A stretch of 64,000 nt of DNA, from assembly GCF_011682065.1 (NCBI RefSeq), contig NZ_VUYU01000003.1, positions 248,001 through 312,000 of the forward strand. The letters are read 5' to 3'. The notes under the pieces are model-generated. The model had not been told where the DNA came from and made no database searches. It worked only from the letters and a program-made list of their open reading frames with translations. The number at the start of each line of letters is the position of its first letter. Position 1 is the stretch's first letter. Position numbers and translations under genes: made by a program. Positions 54,665-63,780 of the stretch are shown here, in pieces. The DNA comes from Massilia rubra (GTDB lineage Bacteria > Pseudomonadota > Gammaproteobacteria > Burkholderiales > Burkholderiaceae_D).

Positions 54665-55669
54665 CTATTTCAGGCGCAGCTTGAGTTCCTGCGACGCCTG
54701 CTCGAGTGCGCTGCGGGTGGCCGGCAAGGTGGCCAGGGCGTTGAGCAGGCCGAAGTCGTGGATCATGCCGTTGTAGCGTACGCTTTTCACGTCCACGCCC
54801 GCCGCGTCGAGCTTGCGGGCATAGGCTTCGCCTTCGTCGCGCAGCACGTCGAATTCGGCGGTCTGAATCAAGGTCGGCGGCAAGCCTTGCAGTTGCGCGT
54901 TGCTCGCTTGCAGGGGCGAAGCATGGATTTCCTTACGGGCGCCGGCATCCCTTGTGTAGCTGTCCCAGAACCAGACCATCAGGTCGCGCGTCAAGAAGTG
55001 GCCGTTGGCGAACTGCTTGTACGACGGCGTATCGAAGTTGGCGTCGGTCACCGGCCACATCAGCACCTGGGCACGCAGCTTGGGTGCGCCCTGGTCCTTG
55101 GCCATCAGGCTGACCACCGCCGCCATGTTGCCGCCCACGCTGTTGCCGGCCACCGCCAGGCGCTTGCCGTCGACGTTAATGGCGTCGCCATGCTCGGCCA
55201 CCCAGCGGGTTGCCGCATACGCCTGCTTGACCGCCACCCCGTAGCCCGCTTCCGGCGACGGCGTGTAGTTGACGAACACCGCCGCCGCGCCGGAACCGGC
55301 CACCAGGTCGCGCACCAGGCGTTCGTGGGTCGGATAGTCGCCCAGCACCCAGCCGCCGCCGTGGAAGAACATGAAGGCCGGGATCTTGCCCTTGGCCCCA
55401 GCCGGGCGCACGATGGTCAGCTTGACCGGCTTGCCGCCCAAGGTGACGGTTTTTTCGCTCACATCGGCCGGCGCCAGCGCCACCTTGCTGCCCGCCTGCG
55501 CACCGACCAGCACGGCCCGTGCTTCTTGCGGCGTCATCTGCTCGAGCGGCTTGCCGCCTTCGATCGCTTTCAAAAATTGCGCGGTGTTGCGTTCGACGCC
55601 GGGCAGGCTGGCTGCGTGAACGGTCGAGAGGGAAGCGGCGAGCAGGGTCAGGGCGAGAGCGGATTTCAT
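54665..55669 (-). CDS. Exported HSL-type alpha/beta hydrolase (esterase/lipase)
   Basis: The 334-residue protein has a signal peptide (MKSALALTLLAASLSTVHA). The HSL-family oxyanion motif is FFHGGGWVLGDYPTH, the nucleophile Ser is in VAGNSVGGNMAA, the Asp is in TAEFDVLRDEG and the His in GMIHDFGLL. The substrate is probably a short-chain ester. It follows a second exported hydrolase gene (55723) by 53 bases, with an operator-like motif between them at 55691-55708. Confidence 0.91.
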   Translation of the reverse strand: MKSALALTLLAASLSTVHAASLPGVERNTAQFLKAIEGGKPLEQMTPQEARAVLVGAQAGSKVALAPADVSEKTVTLGGKPVKLTIVRPAGAKGKIPAFMFFHGGGWVLGDYPTHERLVRDLVAGSGAAAVFVNYTPSPEAGYGVAVKQAYAATRWVAEHGDAINVDGKRLAVAGNSVGGNMAAVVSLMAKDQGAPKLRAQVLMWPVTDANFDTPSYKQFANGHFLTRDLMVWFWDSYTRDAGARKEIHASPLQASNAQLQGLPPTLIQTAEFDVLRDEGEAYARKLDAAGVDVKSVRYNGMIHDFGLLNALATLPATRSALEQASQELKLRLK

Positions 55670-55690
55670 GATGTTCCTTTTAGTTGATAT

Positions 55691-55708
55691 CTATTAAGTA
55701 GTGAGCTA
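55691..55708 (-). promoter_or_regulatory. Operator-like site 1 (OhrR-type motif)
   Basis: Minus-strand TAGCTCACTACTTAATAG matches TAGCTTACTATTATATAG at 56542-56559 in 14 of 18 positions. It lies 22-39 bases upstream of the HSL-type hydrolase start. Confidence 0.6.
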
Positions 55709-55722
55709 TATATCGGATTGGC

Positions 55723-56517
55723 TTACTTGGCCTGTGCTGCTTCTTCGATCAGGCGGGCAACCGCAGCCGGGTTGGAGGTCATCACGACGTGCGAAGCGCC
55801 TTTGATTTCGACGGTTTTGCGCGACTTGGCGCGTTCGGCCATGAAGCCGAGGGCGGCGGCCGGGATGTTCTTGTCGGCGGTGCCGTAGATGAAGTAGGAC
55901 GGCAGGTTCTTCCAGGCGGGCGCGCCGGACGCTTCGGTCAGCGCCGCTTCAGCGATCGGGCGCTGGGCGATTGCCATCAGCTGGGCGTCGGCTTTCGGCA
56001 CGTCGGCGGCGAACTGCTGGTGGAACTTGTCTTGCTGGATGTAGAAATCCTTGCCGCCGCCGGCGATGGACACAGGCTCGGCCAAGGCCTGGCCCAGGGT
56101 GCCGCCGGGGAAACGACCGGACAGTTCTAACGCCGTCTCACCCTGGTCGGGAGCGAACGCGGCCACGTAGACCAGGCTTTTCACGTTCGGGTTGCCGTTG
56201 GCGGCGGTCGAGATCACCGCGCCGCCGTAGGAGTGACCGACCAGCACCACCGGGCCCTTGACGGACTTGACGATGTCCGACACCACGCTGGCGTCGCCCT
56301 TGACGCTGCGCAGCGGGTTGGCCGCGCCGATCACGCTGTAGCCATCGGCGCGCAGTTTCGAGGCAACGCCGTTCCAGCTGCCGGCGTCGGCAAAGGCGCC
56401 ATGCACCAGGATCACGGTTGGCTTGACGGCGGCGACCGTGCTTGGGGCGGCCATGGCGGGAGCTGCGGCGGCGGCGGTGATCGACAGGGCGAGGGCGATG
56501 GTGTTGATGGCTTTCAT
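55723..56517 (-). CDS. Exported alpha/beta hydrolase
   Basis: The 264-residue protein has a signal peptide (MKAINTIALALSITAAAAAPAMA). The alpha/beta hydrolase fold shows TVILVHGAFADAGSWNGVASKLRADGY, the nucleophile Ser in LVGHSYGGAVIS, and the catalytic His in IKGASHVVMTSNP. It resembles haloperoxidase/esterase-like proteins related to salicylate esterase. The substrate is unknown. Upstream lies an operator-like motif shared with the OhrR-type gene. Confidence 0.9.
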   Translation of the reverse strand: MKAINTIALALSITAAAAAPAMAAPSTVAAVKPTVILVHGAFADAGSWNGVASKLRADGYSVIGAANPLRSVKGDASVVSDIVKSVKGPVVLVGHSYGGAVISTAANGNPNVKSLVYVAAFAPDQGETALELSGRFPGGTLGQALAEPVSIAGGGKDFYIQQDKFHQQFAADVPKADAQLMAIAQRPIAEAALTEASGAPAWKNLPSYFIYGTADKNIPAAALGFMAERAKSRKTVEIKGASHVVMTSNPAAVARLIEEAAQAK

Positions 56518-56540
56518 GGTGGTTCCTTTAAAAGATTAAG

Positions 56541-56568
56541 TTAGCTTACTATTATATAGCGCACTACA
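56541..56568. promoter_or_regulatory. Operator-like site 2
   Basis: TTAGCTTACTATTATATAGC followed by GCACTACA matches site 3 (57081-57108, minus strand) in 23 of 28 positions. It lies 24-51 bases upstream of the alpha/beta hydrolase start at 56517, a normal promoter position. Confidence 0.72.
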
Positions 56569-56611
56569 TTTTGATTCGACCGGGGCAGGCGGTACTTGTC
56601 CACCCCGTGCA

Positions 56612-57067
56612 TTACGTATTCTTGTTCAGGTTACTGCGCAGTTCATCGAGCTGCTGCTTCAAGCTGACGACCTGGTCCAACCCGCAACCAAAGGTGCACA
56701 ACATTTGCGAAGGAAACTTCTTCGCTTCTTCCCGCAACAGGCTGCCTGCTTCGGTCAGCGAGATGATGACCTGGCGTTCATCGCTGGCGGCGCGGATGCG
56801 GGTCAGCAGTTCAGCCTGTTCCATCCGCTTGAGCAGGGGAGTCAGGGTTGCCGAGTCCAGGGACAGGCGCTCGCCAATTTCCGACACCGTCAACTCGTTC
56901 TGTTCCCACAGCACCATCAACACCAGATACTGCGAGTACGTCAGCCCGAGCTTGCGCAGCAACTTGCGGTACAGCTTGCTCATCGCCAGCGAAGTCGAGT
57001 ACAGCGAGAAGCACAACTGGCCATCGAGCCGGGGAACGTCGTTATTCGGTGTTTGTTTGTCGTCCAT
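56612..57067 (-). CDS. MarR-family regulator, OhrR-like
   Basis: The 151-residue protein has the OhrR redox Cys at position 19 in [24 protein letters not shown]. The MarR winged helix is [50 protein letters not shown]. Two further Cys lie near 123-127 (MLCTFGC). OhrR proteins sense organic hydroperoxides through the N-terminal Cys. The start is ATG 57067; the longer frame to 57184 lacks family similarity. It probably controls itself and the two hydrolase genes downstream through the shared operator motif. Confidence 0.92.
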   Translation of the reverse strand: MDDKQTPNNDVPRLDGQLCFSLYSTSLAMSKLYRKLLRKLGLTYSQYLVLMVLWEQNELTVSEIGERLSLDSATLTPLLKRMEQAELLTRIRAASDERQVIISLTEAGSLLREEAKKFPSQMLCTFGCGLDQVVSLKQQLDELRSNLNKNT

Positions 57068-57080
57068 GTGAAGCAGTATA

Positions 57081-57108
57081 TGTAGCGCACTATCGAATAG
57101 CAAGCTAT
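57081..57108 (-). promoter_or_regulatory. Operator-like site 3
   Basis: Minus-strand ATAGCTTGCTATTCGATAGT followed by GCGCTACA begins 14 bases upstream of the OhrR-like start. It is near-identical to site 2, and its left part AATAGC-AA-GCTATT is a perfect inverted repeat. Autoregulation is likely. Confidence 0.72.
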
Positions 57109-57277
57109 TTCTTAAAATCTTTTGAATCCCGAATTTTCGCCCGCCGCCGGTACGCGGCGCCGCTCCGCGCCAGCCGCCGGGCATAGTCCCCCGATACGAC
57201 TTGCACGGCCGGTGGTGCGAAGCAGCCCGCGTCCCGCTTGGACAATGGCGATGGCGCGAAAGTGCGATTGATGCAGA

Positions 57278-58189
57278 TCAGTCCTGCTGACCCTTGATTT
57301 CCAGCGCGCGGTCGTACAGGGCATTCTTCTTGCGCCCGGTAATTTGCGCGGTCAGGTTGGCGGCCTGCTTGACCGAACATTCAGCCAGCAGGATATGCAG
57401 GATGCGCTCGGCCTCGGCCTCTTCGGCATCGCCCTCGGCCCGGGCGCCTTCGAGCAGCACCACGTACTCGCCCTTTTCGCGGTGCGGATCGGCCTTGACC
57501 CAGGCCAGCGCCTCGGACAAAGGGCAACGGTGGATTTCTTCGAACAGCTTGGTCAACTCGCGCGCGAACACCACCTGGCGCGCCGGCTCGAACACGCCGG
57601 CCAGCGCTTCCACGCAATCCAGGATGCGGTGCGGCGCTTCGTAGAACACCATGGTCGCGCCGACCGTCAGCAGTTTTTGCAGGGCGGTTTCGCGCTGCTT
57701 TGCCTTGGCCGGCAAAAAACCCACAAAATAGAATTGATCGTTGACCAGCCCGCTGGCCGAAAGCGCCGTCACCGCCGCCGAGGCGCCCGGCAGCGGCACC
57801 ACGCGCAGGCCGGCGGCGCGCACCGCGTCGACAATGCGCGCGCCCGGGTCGGACACGCCCGGCGTGCCCGCGTCCGACACCAGCGCGATGCGCTCGCCGG
57901 CCTGCAGGCGCGCGATCAGCTTGTCGGCCACTTCGCGTTCGTTGTGCTGGTGCGCGGCGATCATCGGGCGCGACAGGCCGAAGCGGGTCAGCAGATTACC
58001 GGTGTTACGGGTGTCTTCGCAAGCGACCGCGTCGACCAGCGAGAGCACGTGCAAGGCGCGCACGGTAATGTCGGTGACGTTGCCAATGGGAGTAGCCACG
58101 ATATACAGGGTTGCTGTAGGATAGGACTGATGCACGGCCTCGCCAATGACGGGAAGCTGGGCGATCGAACTGGTCTGGAATTCTGTCAT
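57278..58189 (-). CDS. rsmI: 16S rRNA (cytidine1402-2'-O)-methyltransferase RsmI
   Basis: The 303-residue protein has the tetrapyrrole-methylase-type fold with TLYIVATPIGNVTDITVRALHVLSLVDAVACEDTRNTGNLLTRF. IALVSDAGTPGVSDPGARIV follows, then VVPLPGASAAVTALSASGL and FVGFLPAKAKQRE. It uses S-adenosylmethionine to 2'-O-methylate C1402 of 16S rRNA. The ATG at 58189 is 12 bases from the divergent lpoA start, the standard arrangement of these genes in proteobacteria. The frame upstream of 58189 overlaps lpoA and is not real. Confidence 0.95.
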   Translation of the reverse strand: MTEFQTSSIAQLPVIGEAVHQSYPTATLYIVATPIGNVTDITVRALHVLSLVDAVACEDTRNTGNLLTRFGLSRPMIAAHQHNEREVADKLIARLQAGERIALVSDAGTPGVSDPGARIVDAVRAAGLRVVPLPGASAAVTALSASGLVNDQFYFVGFLPAKAKQRETALQKLLTVGATMVFYEAPHRILDCVEALAGVFEPARQVVFARELTKLFEEIHRCPLSEALAWVKADPHREKGEYVVLLEGARAEGDAEEAEAERILHILLAECSVKQAANLTAQITGRKKNALYDRALEIKGQQD

Positions 58190-58201
58190 TTGGGAGTGGT
58201 A

Positions 58202-59482
58202 ATGCTGATTAAAAGTCTGAAGGGCCTGTTCGCCGTTAGCGCGCTCACGATGTTGAGTGCCTGCAGCACGCCCTGCGACAGGCCGGGGGGATTGTGCGCG
58301 CCTATCGAGCCAAACACAAGCGTCGCACCGGCCCAGCCGCGCGCGCCCGAGGTGATCGCGCCGGTCATCCCTGAAGCCGAGGTCGAGACCATGCCGGTCG
58401 ATGCGCCGCCAGGGGCCGTGGCCGACCATCCGCGCGCGGCCGCCGTGCCCGCCGCCGCGCCCGACAACAAAGCGGCCACCCGCATCGGCCTGCTGCTGCC
58501 GACCCGCTCCGACGCGCTCGGCCCGCCGGCTGGCGCGCTGCGCGCCGGTTTCATGGCCGCTTACGAGCGCGACCGCACCGGCTTCGAAGTGAACCTGATC
58601 GAAACCGGCGACAGCCCGCAAGACGTGCTGGCCGCCTACACCACGGCGCTGGCGCAGAACGATATCGTGGTCGGCCCGTTGGCGCGCTCGGCGGTGAGCG
58701 CGATCGCCGGCGCCGGCGTGGCCGTCAGCAAGCCGACCATCGCCCTGAATCATCCGGACGGACGCGGCACGGGCGGCGCGCTGCCGCACAATCTGCTGGT
58801 GATCGGCCTGTCAATCGAAGACGAGGCGCGCCAGGTGGCGCAGTGGGCCGCGAGCGAGCATCCGGGCGCGCGCGCGCTGGTCGTGTCCGGCGCGAACGCC
58901 TGGCAGCGCCGTATCGCCAGCGCGTTTGCCGCCCAGTGGAAGCAGCTGGGCAACCAGTCGCAGACCCTGGAACTGTCCGCCTCGAACGGCTACCTGAGCG
59001 AATCGGGCATCTCGCAGCTGAGAAACCGGGTCGATGCCGAACAGCCGACCCTGCTCTTTACCGCGCTCGACGCCGACCAGCTGCGCCAGGTGCGCGCCTC
59101 GATCGGCACCAACGTGCCGGCCTACGGCACCTCGTCGGTCAATCCGGGCACCGAACCGGGCATGGCGCTGGCCGAGCTCGACGGCGTGCGCCTGCTCGAC
59201 CTGCCGTGGGAAGTGCAACCCGACCATCCGGCCGTGATGGTGTATCCGCGCTGGAACGCCAGCCGCCGCACGCTCGACCTCGACCGCCTGTACGCACTCG
59301 GCATCGATGCCTTCCGCGTGGCGCGCGAGATCACCCTGCATCCGGGCGCGCCGTTCACCATGGATGGCGTGACGGGACGGCTGTCGGTCAGCTTCGGCGA
59401 CGGCCCGGCACGCTTCGAGCGGGTGCAGCCGACCGCGGTCTACCAGGGCGGCAGCTTCAAGCCGTCCGGCGGCGCGCAGTAA
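58202..59482 (+). CDS. lpoA: Penicillin-binding protein activator LpoA, lipoprotein
   Basis: The 426-residue protein has a lipoprotein signal (ALTMLSAC, Cys 21) and a Pro/Ala linker. A type I periplasmic-binding-fold domain follows: ATRIGLLLPTRSDALGPPAGALRAGFMAAYERD, NDIVVGPLARSAVSAIAGA, LLDLPWEVQPDHPAVM. It corresponds to the C-terminal domain of LpoA; the N-terminal TPR domain of enterobacterial LpoA is absent, as is common in betaproteobacteria. It activates PBP1A from the outer membrane. The start has GGAGTGGT. yraN follows after 1 base. Confidence 0.9.
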   Translation: MLIKSLKGLFAVSALTMLSACSTPCDRPGGLCAPIEPNTSVAPAQPRAPEVIAPVIPEAEVETMPVDAPPGAVADHPRAAAVPAAAPDNKAATRIGLLLPTRSDALGPPAGALRAGFMAAYERDRTGFEVNLIETGDSPQDVLAAYTTALAQNDIVVGPLARSAVSAIAGAGVAVSKPTIALNHPDGRGTGGALPHNLLVIGLSIEDEARQVAQWAASEHPGARALVVSGANAWQRRIASAFAAQWKQLGNQSQTLELSASNGYLSESGISQLRNRVDAEQPTLLFTALDADQLRQVRASIGTNVPAYGTSSVNPGTEPGMALAELDGVRLLDLPWEVQPDHPAVMVYPRWNASRRTLDLDRLYALGIDAFRVAREITLHPGAPFTMDGVTGRLSVSFGDGPARFERVQPTAVYQGGSFKPSGGAQ

Positions 59483-59483
59483 T

Positions 59484-59843
59484 ATGTGGCCGGCCCGGCT
59501 GAGCGGCAAGCAGCGCCAGGGCCAGTTGTGGGAACAGAAAGCACTCGACTATCTGCAAGGCCAGGGCTTGCGCCTGGTCGAGGCCAACTACCGCTGCCGG
59601 GGCGGCGAAATCGACCTGATTTTGCGCCACGGCGAGGAACTGGTGTTCGTCGAAGTGCGCCAGCGTGCCAGCGCCAGCCACGGCGGCGCGGCCGCCAGCA
59701 TCACCCCCGCCAAGATCGGCCGCATGGTGCGCGCGGCCCAGACCTACCTGCTGCGCTTTCCACAGGTGCCGCCGTGCCGCTTCGACGTGCTCGCCATCGA
59801 CGGCGAACGCATGGAGTGGCTGCGCAACGCCATTCAGTTATAA
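59484..59843 (+). CDS. yraN: YraN/UPF0102 endonuclease-like protein
   Basis: The 119-residue protein has the family motif GQLWEQKALDYLQGQGLRLVEANYRCRGGEIDLILRHGEELVFVEVRQR, containing the D-x-n-E-x-[K/Q] nuclease-like residues (EIDLI, FVEVRQR). The function is not firmly known; the fold is a restriction-endonuclease type. It starts one base after lpoA, as in the conserved rsmI-lpoA-yraN-diaA order. Confidence 0.93.
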   Translation: MWPARLSGKQRQGQLWEQKALDYLQGQGLRLVEANYRCRGGEIDLILRHGEELVFVEVRQRASASHGGAAASITPAKIGRMVRAAQTYLLRFPQVPPCRFDVLAIDGERMEWLRNAIQL

Positions 59844-59902
59844 GCGAGCGCCAGGGCGATTTTCATCGTACTTCTCCGGGTTGGCTATCTGCTGCACTAT
59901 AA

Positions 59903-61139
<1,237 letters not shown>

Positions 61140-61246
61140 TCGTCCTGACTGGTCGCTTGTAAATACTTGCGTCCGGAGGGCCGCGCGGGCAGCGTTTTTG
61201 CAGCGCGGCTATAATGATTTTCTGTTCCATTCCCGCTTCCACAGTC

Positions 61247-61768
61247 ATGTCCACCCAGACTCCACCCCGTACTTCCTGGCTCAAACCGGCGCTTATCGGC
61301 GCGGCGGTGGTGGCCATTGCCGCCATCGGCTATTCCTCGCTGGCGCGCAGCACGCCCGCGCCGGACGTGACCTTCATCGATATCAAGGGCCAGAAAATCA
61401 GCTCGCAAAGCTTGCGCGGCAAGGTGGTCATGGTCAATTTCTGGGCAACCTCGTGCGCAACCTGCGTCAAGGAAATGCCGCAGATGGTCGATACGTACAA
61501 CAAGTTCAAGGGCCAGGGCATGGAGTTCGTGGCGGTGGCCATGAAGTACGACGCGCCCAATTACGTGCTCAATTATGCCGAGACCAACCGCCTGCCGTTT
61601 ACCGTGGCGCTCGATAGCGCCGGTGATATTGCCAAGGCCTTCGGGGATGTGACGTTAACGCCGACCACGTTCTTGATCGACAAGGATGGCAAGATCATCA
61701 AGCGCTATGTGGGGGAGCCGGATTTTCCGGCCTTGCATAAGTTGCTGGAAAAAACCATCGCGGGCTGA
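61247..61768 (+). CDS. TlpA-type membrane-anchored thioredoxin
   Basis: The 173-residue protein has an N-terminal membrane anchor (LIGAAVVAIAAIGYSSLA). The AhpC/TSA-thioredoxin domain shows MVNFWATSCATCVKEMPQMVDTY with the redox pair C-A-T-C, and TPTTFLIDKDGKIIKRYVGEPDF with the cis-Pro. It would act as a periplasmic thiol-disulfide reductant, as in cytochrome c maturation. TATAAT at 61210-61215 could be its -10 element. The start is ATG 61247. Confidence 0.91.
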   Translation: MSTQTPPRTSWLKPALIGAAVVAIAAIGYSSLARSTPAPDVTFIDIKGQKISSQSLRGKVVMVNFWATSCATCVKEMPQMVDTYNKFKGQGMEFVAVAMKYDAPNYVLNYAETNRLPFTVALDSAGDIAKAFGDVTLTPTTFLIDKDGKIIKRYVGEPDFPALHKLLEKTIAG

Positions 61769-61830
61769 ATGCTCAAAATTAGTTACTGTACGAAACGGCG
61801 TTAAGCTCGAAACCGTCGTTCCCGCGTAGG

Positions 61831-62004
61831 AGGCTGTCTCAAAACGCTAAAATCACCGCTAGGCGGTAGACTCTTATCCGTCATTCCCGCGCAGGCGGGA
61901 ATCCCATTCCGTGGCATAGCAGCGAACTTGGATTCCCGCCTGCGCGGGAATGACGGTGCTGGAGGCGGTGGTAGTCGTTGAACGCTTCCCTTTCGAGACA
62001 GCCT
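61831..62004. mobile_element. 174-bp MITE-like element with terminal inverted repeats and 6-bp target duplication
   Basis: The ends are AGGCTGTCTC (61831) and GAGACAGCCT (ending 62004). They are flanked by CGTAGG at 61825-61830 and 62005-62010, a direct duplication of the target. No coding sequence fits inside. The ends resemble those of some IS5-related elements, but no transposase is present, so it would be moved in trans. Confidence 0.8.
61878..61956. repeat. Palindromic dispersed repeat, long form, carried inside the MITE-like element (copy 6)
   Basis: The arms CCGTCATTCCCGCGCAGGCG (61878 onward) and the complement ending at 61956 give a 25-bp perfect stem, with the loop sequence GCGAACTTGGATTCCCGCC shared with other copies. 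It lies entirely inside the 174-bp element. Confidence 0.9.
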
Positions 62005-62098
62005 CGTAGGCGGGAACCTCATTTTGTAGAGCCGCCAGCGGCTTTGAAACAAACTTGGATTCCCGCCTACGCGGGAACGACGGTTTGGAGCTTAGCGT

Positions 62099-62989
62099 TC
62101 AAAACCCCGTCTGCACCGACAAATACGCGCCGCGCTGGCGCTGGGGGTTGAACACCGTAATATCCCCCAGCACCGCGTAGGCCGCCGTCACCGACACATG
62201 CTTGCTGGGAAACCAGGCCACGAACACGTCGTAATACGCCTTTTCATTGTCCACCCCCAGATTGTGCGGCTTGCGGCGGTATTCCACGCCGGCCACCAGT
62301 TGGCGGTCCACCAGGTACGCGGCCGACACTTCCAGCATCGCCTTGCAGGAATCGCCCTTGTCGCCGCCAAACCCCAGTAAACCCATCTGATTGGCCCTGG
62401 TCGCGCGCACGGTGGCGTTCAAGAGCAAACTCTGCTGCAATAGCAGCTTGGTCGCGGCCACGTAGAGATCGGTGCCGCTGTCATCCTTCGCACCCAGTTG
62501 CGTGACCCTGGTCACGCCCAGCGCCCCCAGCCCGCCCACGCCCTTGTTGCGCTTGTACATCGCACCGACGGCGATCTGCGGCATCAAGCTATCCTGCCCG
62601 TACACGGCGTCGCCCGCCACTTTCACTTTTACGCCAAGAATATCCTGCTTGATGCTCAGCTGGTTCAGCGGCGCCAGGCTGCCCTTGAAATGCTGCTGCG
62701 CCAGCGACAGTTCAACCCGGTCGGCCAGCCCCAGCGCCACCCCGGCCGTGTCGAGCGTGTAATCCTGGGTGCGCACGCCGGTGTAGTGCGCGTTCGCGCC
62801 CCAGCTGTCGCGGCTGCCATAGCCGGTAATCAGCGCCCACGGGGTCAGGCCGCCGCCGCCGGCGCCTTCGAGCTGGCTGACCCCGCCCGTCGCAGTGAGC
62901 TTGCCCAGGTCGGGCCGGCCCTGCCCGTACGCCGCACCGGCCGTCAAACTTGCCGCCAAGAACAAGCTACCCACGCGCGTGATCTGCAT
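62099..62989 (-). CDS. DUF3034-family outer-membrane-type protein
   Basis: The 296-residue protein has a signal peptide (MQITRVGSLFLAASLTAGAAYG). GKLTATGGVSQLEGAGGGGLTPWALITGYGSRDSWGANAHYTGVRTQDYTLDTAGVALGLADRVELSLAQQHF matches the DUF3034 family. The rest shows alternating-strand patterns ending in GAYLSVQTGF with a terminal Phe, which suggests a beta-barrel. The function is unknown. It is divergent from the sigma-factor gene. The start is ATG 62989. Confidence 0.85.
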   Translation of the reverse strand: MQITRVGSLFLAASLTAGAAYGQGRPDLGKLTATGGVSQLEGAGGGGLTPWALITGYGSRDSWGANAHYTGVRTQDYTLDTAGVALGLADRVELSLAQQHFKGSLAPLNQLSIKQDILGVKVKVAGDAVYGQDSLMPQIAVGAMYKRNKGVGGLGALGVTRVTQLGAKDDSGTDLYVAATKLLLQQSLLLNATVRATRANQMGLLGFGGDKGDSCKAMLEVSAAYLVDRQLVAGVEYRRKPHNLGVDNEKAYYDVFVAWFPSKHVSVTAAYAVLGDITVFNPQRQRGAYLSVQTGF

Positions 62990-63189
62990 ATTGTCTCCCG
63001 ATGAAGGTGTTGCACGAACCAACTCAGCCGTCTCTACAATACTGCGTACGCAAACGGCGCGCGATTGGATTCAACTATTTTGCTATATTTCGCAAATATG
63101 TTTGTTGTAATCCGATATGCCTTTGCGATAACCTCACCGGGCACTCCGCGCCACGCCGCGGCCACCCGAACCCACTGTCAAGGCGCTCA

Positions 63190-63780
63190 GTGTCCATCGA
63201 CGTCAACCCGCTCGACCCGCAGCAACTACGCACCTGGCTCCTGGCAGCCGGCAAACGCGATGGCGGCGCCTTCCGTTCCCTCTACGATGCAACTTCGCCG
63301 AAACTGTTTGGCTTCGCGCTGCGTATATTGCACAAGCGCGAGCTCGCTGAAGAGGTTTTGCAAGAGAGCTATGTCGCCATCTGGAACAATGCCGCCAACT
63401 ACCAGAGTCATCTCGCAGCGCCGATGACCTGGATGGCGACCATTGTCCGCAACAAGGCGTTCGACCACCTCCGGCGCAGCGACGTCTCGGTTGAAATCGA
63501 TGCGGAACAGTTTGATAGTGAAGTCATGAATGCTCTACAGGATCCGCAGGCGACGCCGATCGAGGCGTTGCAGATGAGTGGCGATGCGAAAGCGCTGGCG
63601 TGGTGCATGTCCGCGCTCGACGGCATGCATCGCCAGGTTGTCGCGCTGGCCTATTACCACGACCTGTCGCACAGCGAAGTGGCCGAGCAGATGAAACTAC
63701 CAGTCGGAACCGTCAAAACCTGGATCAGGCGCAGTCTTGAAAAGCTGCGCACCTGCCTCGCGAAACGGGAGCAAACATGA
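63190..63780 (+). CDS. ECF-type RNA polymerase sigma factor
   Basis: The 196-residue protein starts at GTG 63190 with AAGGCG ahead. Region 2 is [69 protein letters not shown]. Region 4 is [48 protein letters not shown]. It is closest to the SigK/ECF19-type group paired with RskA anti-sigma factors. The next gene overlaps as ATGA and is such an anti-sigma factor. Confidence 0.93.
   Translation: MSIDVNPLDPQQLRTWLLAAGKRDGGAFRSLYDATSPKLFGFALRILHKRELAEEVLQESYVAIWNNAANYQSHLAAPMTWMATIVRNKAFDHLRRSDVSVEIDAEQFDSEVMNALQDPQATPIEALQMSGDAKALAWCMSALDGMHRQVVALAYYHDLSHSEVAEQMKLPVGTVKTWIRRSLEKLRTCLAKREQT

Larger units (their letters stand above)
61813..62083. repeat. Palindromic dispersed repeat, long form, split by an insertion (copy 5)
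   Basis: The left arm CCGTCGTTCCCGCGTAGG (61813-61830) continues at 62005. The right arm ends at 62083 with CCTACGCGGGAACGACGG. If the 174-bp insert and one copy of CGTAGG are removed, the arms form a perfect 24-bp stem. Confidence 0.88.

Noticed and set aside
58190-58789. Upstream extension of the rsmI frame
   Set aside because: It lies antisense within lpoA and its translation is Arg/Gly-rich; the RsmI family begins near TLYIVATPIGN.
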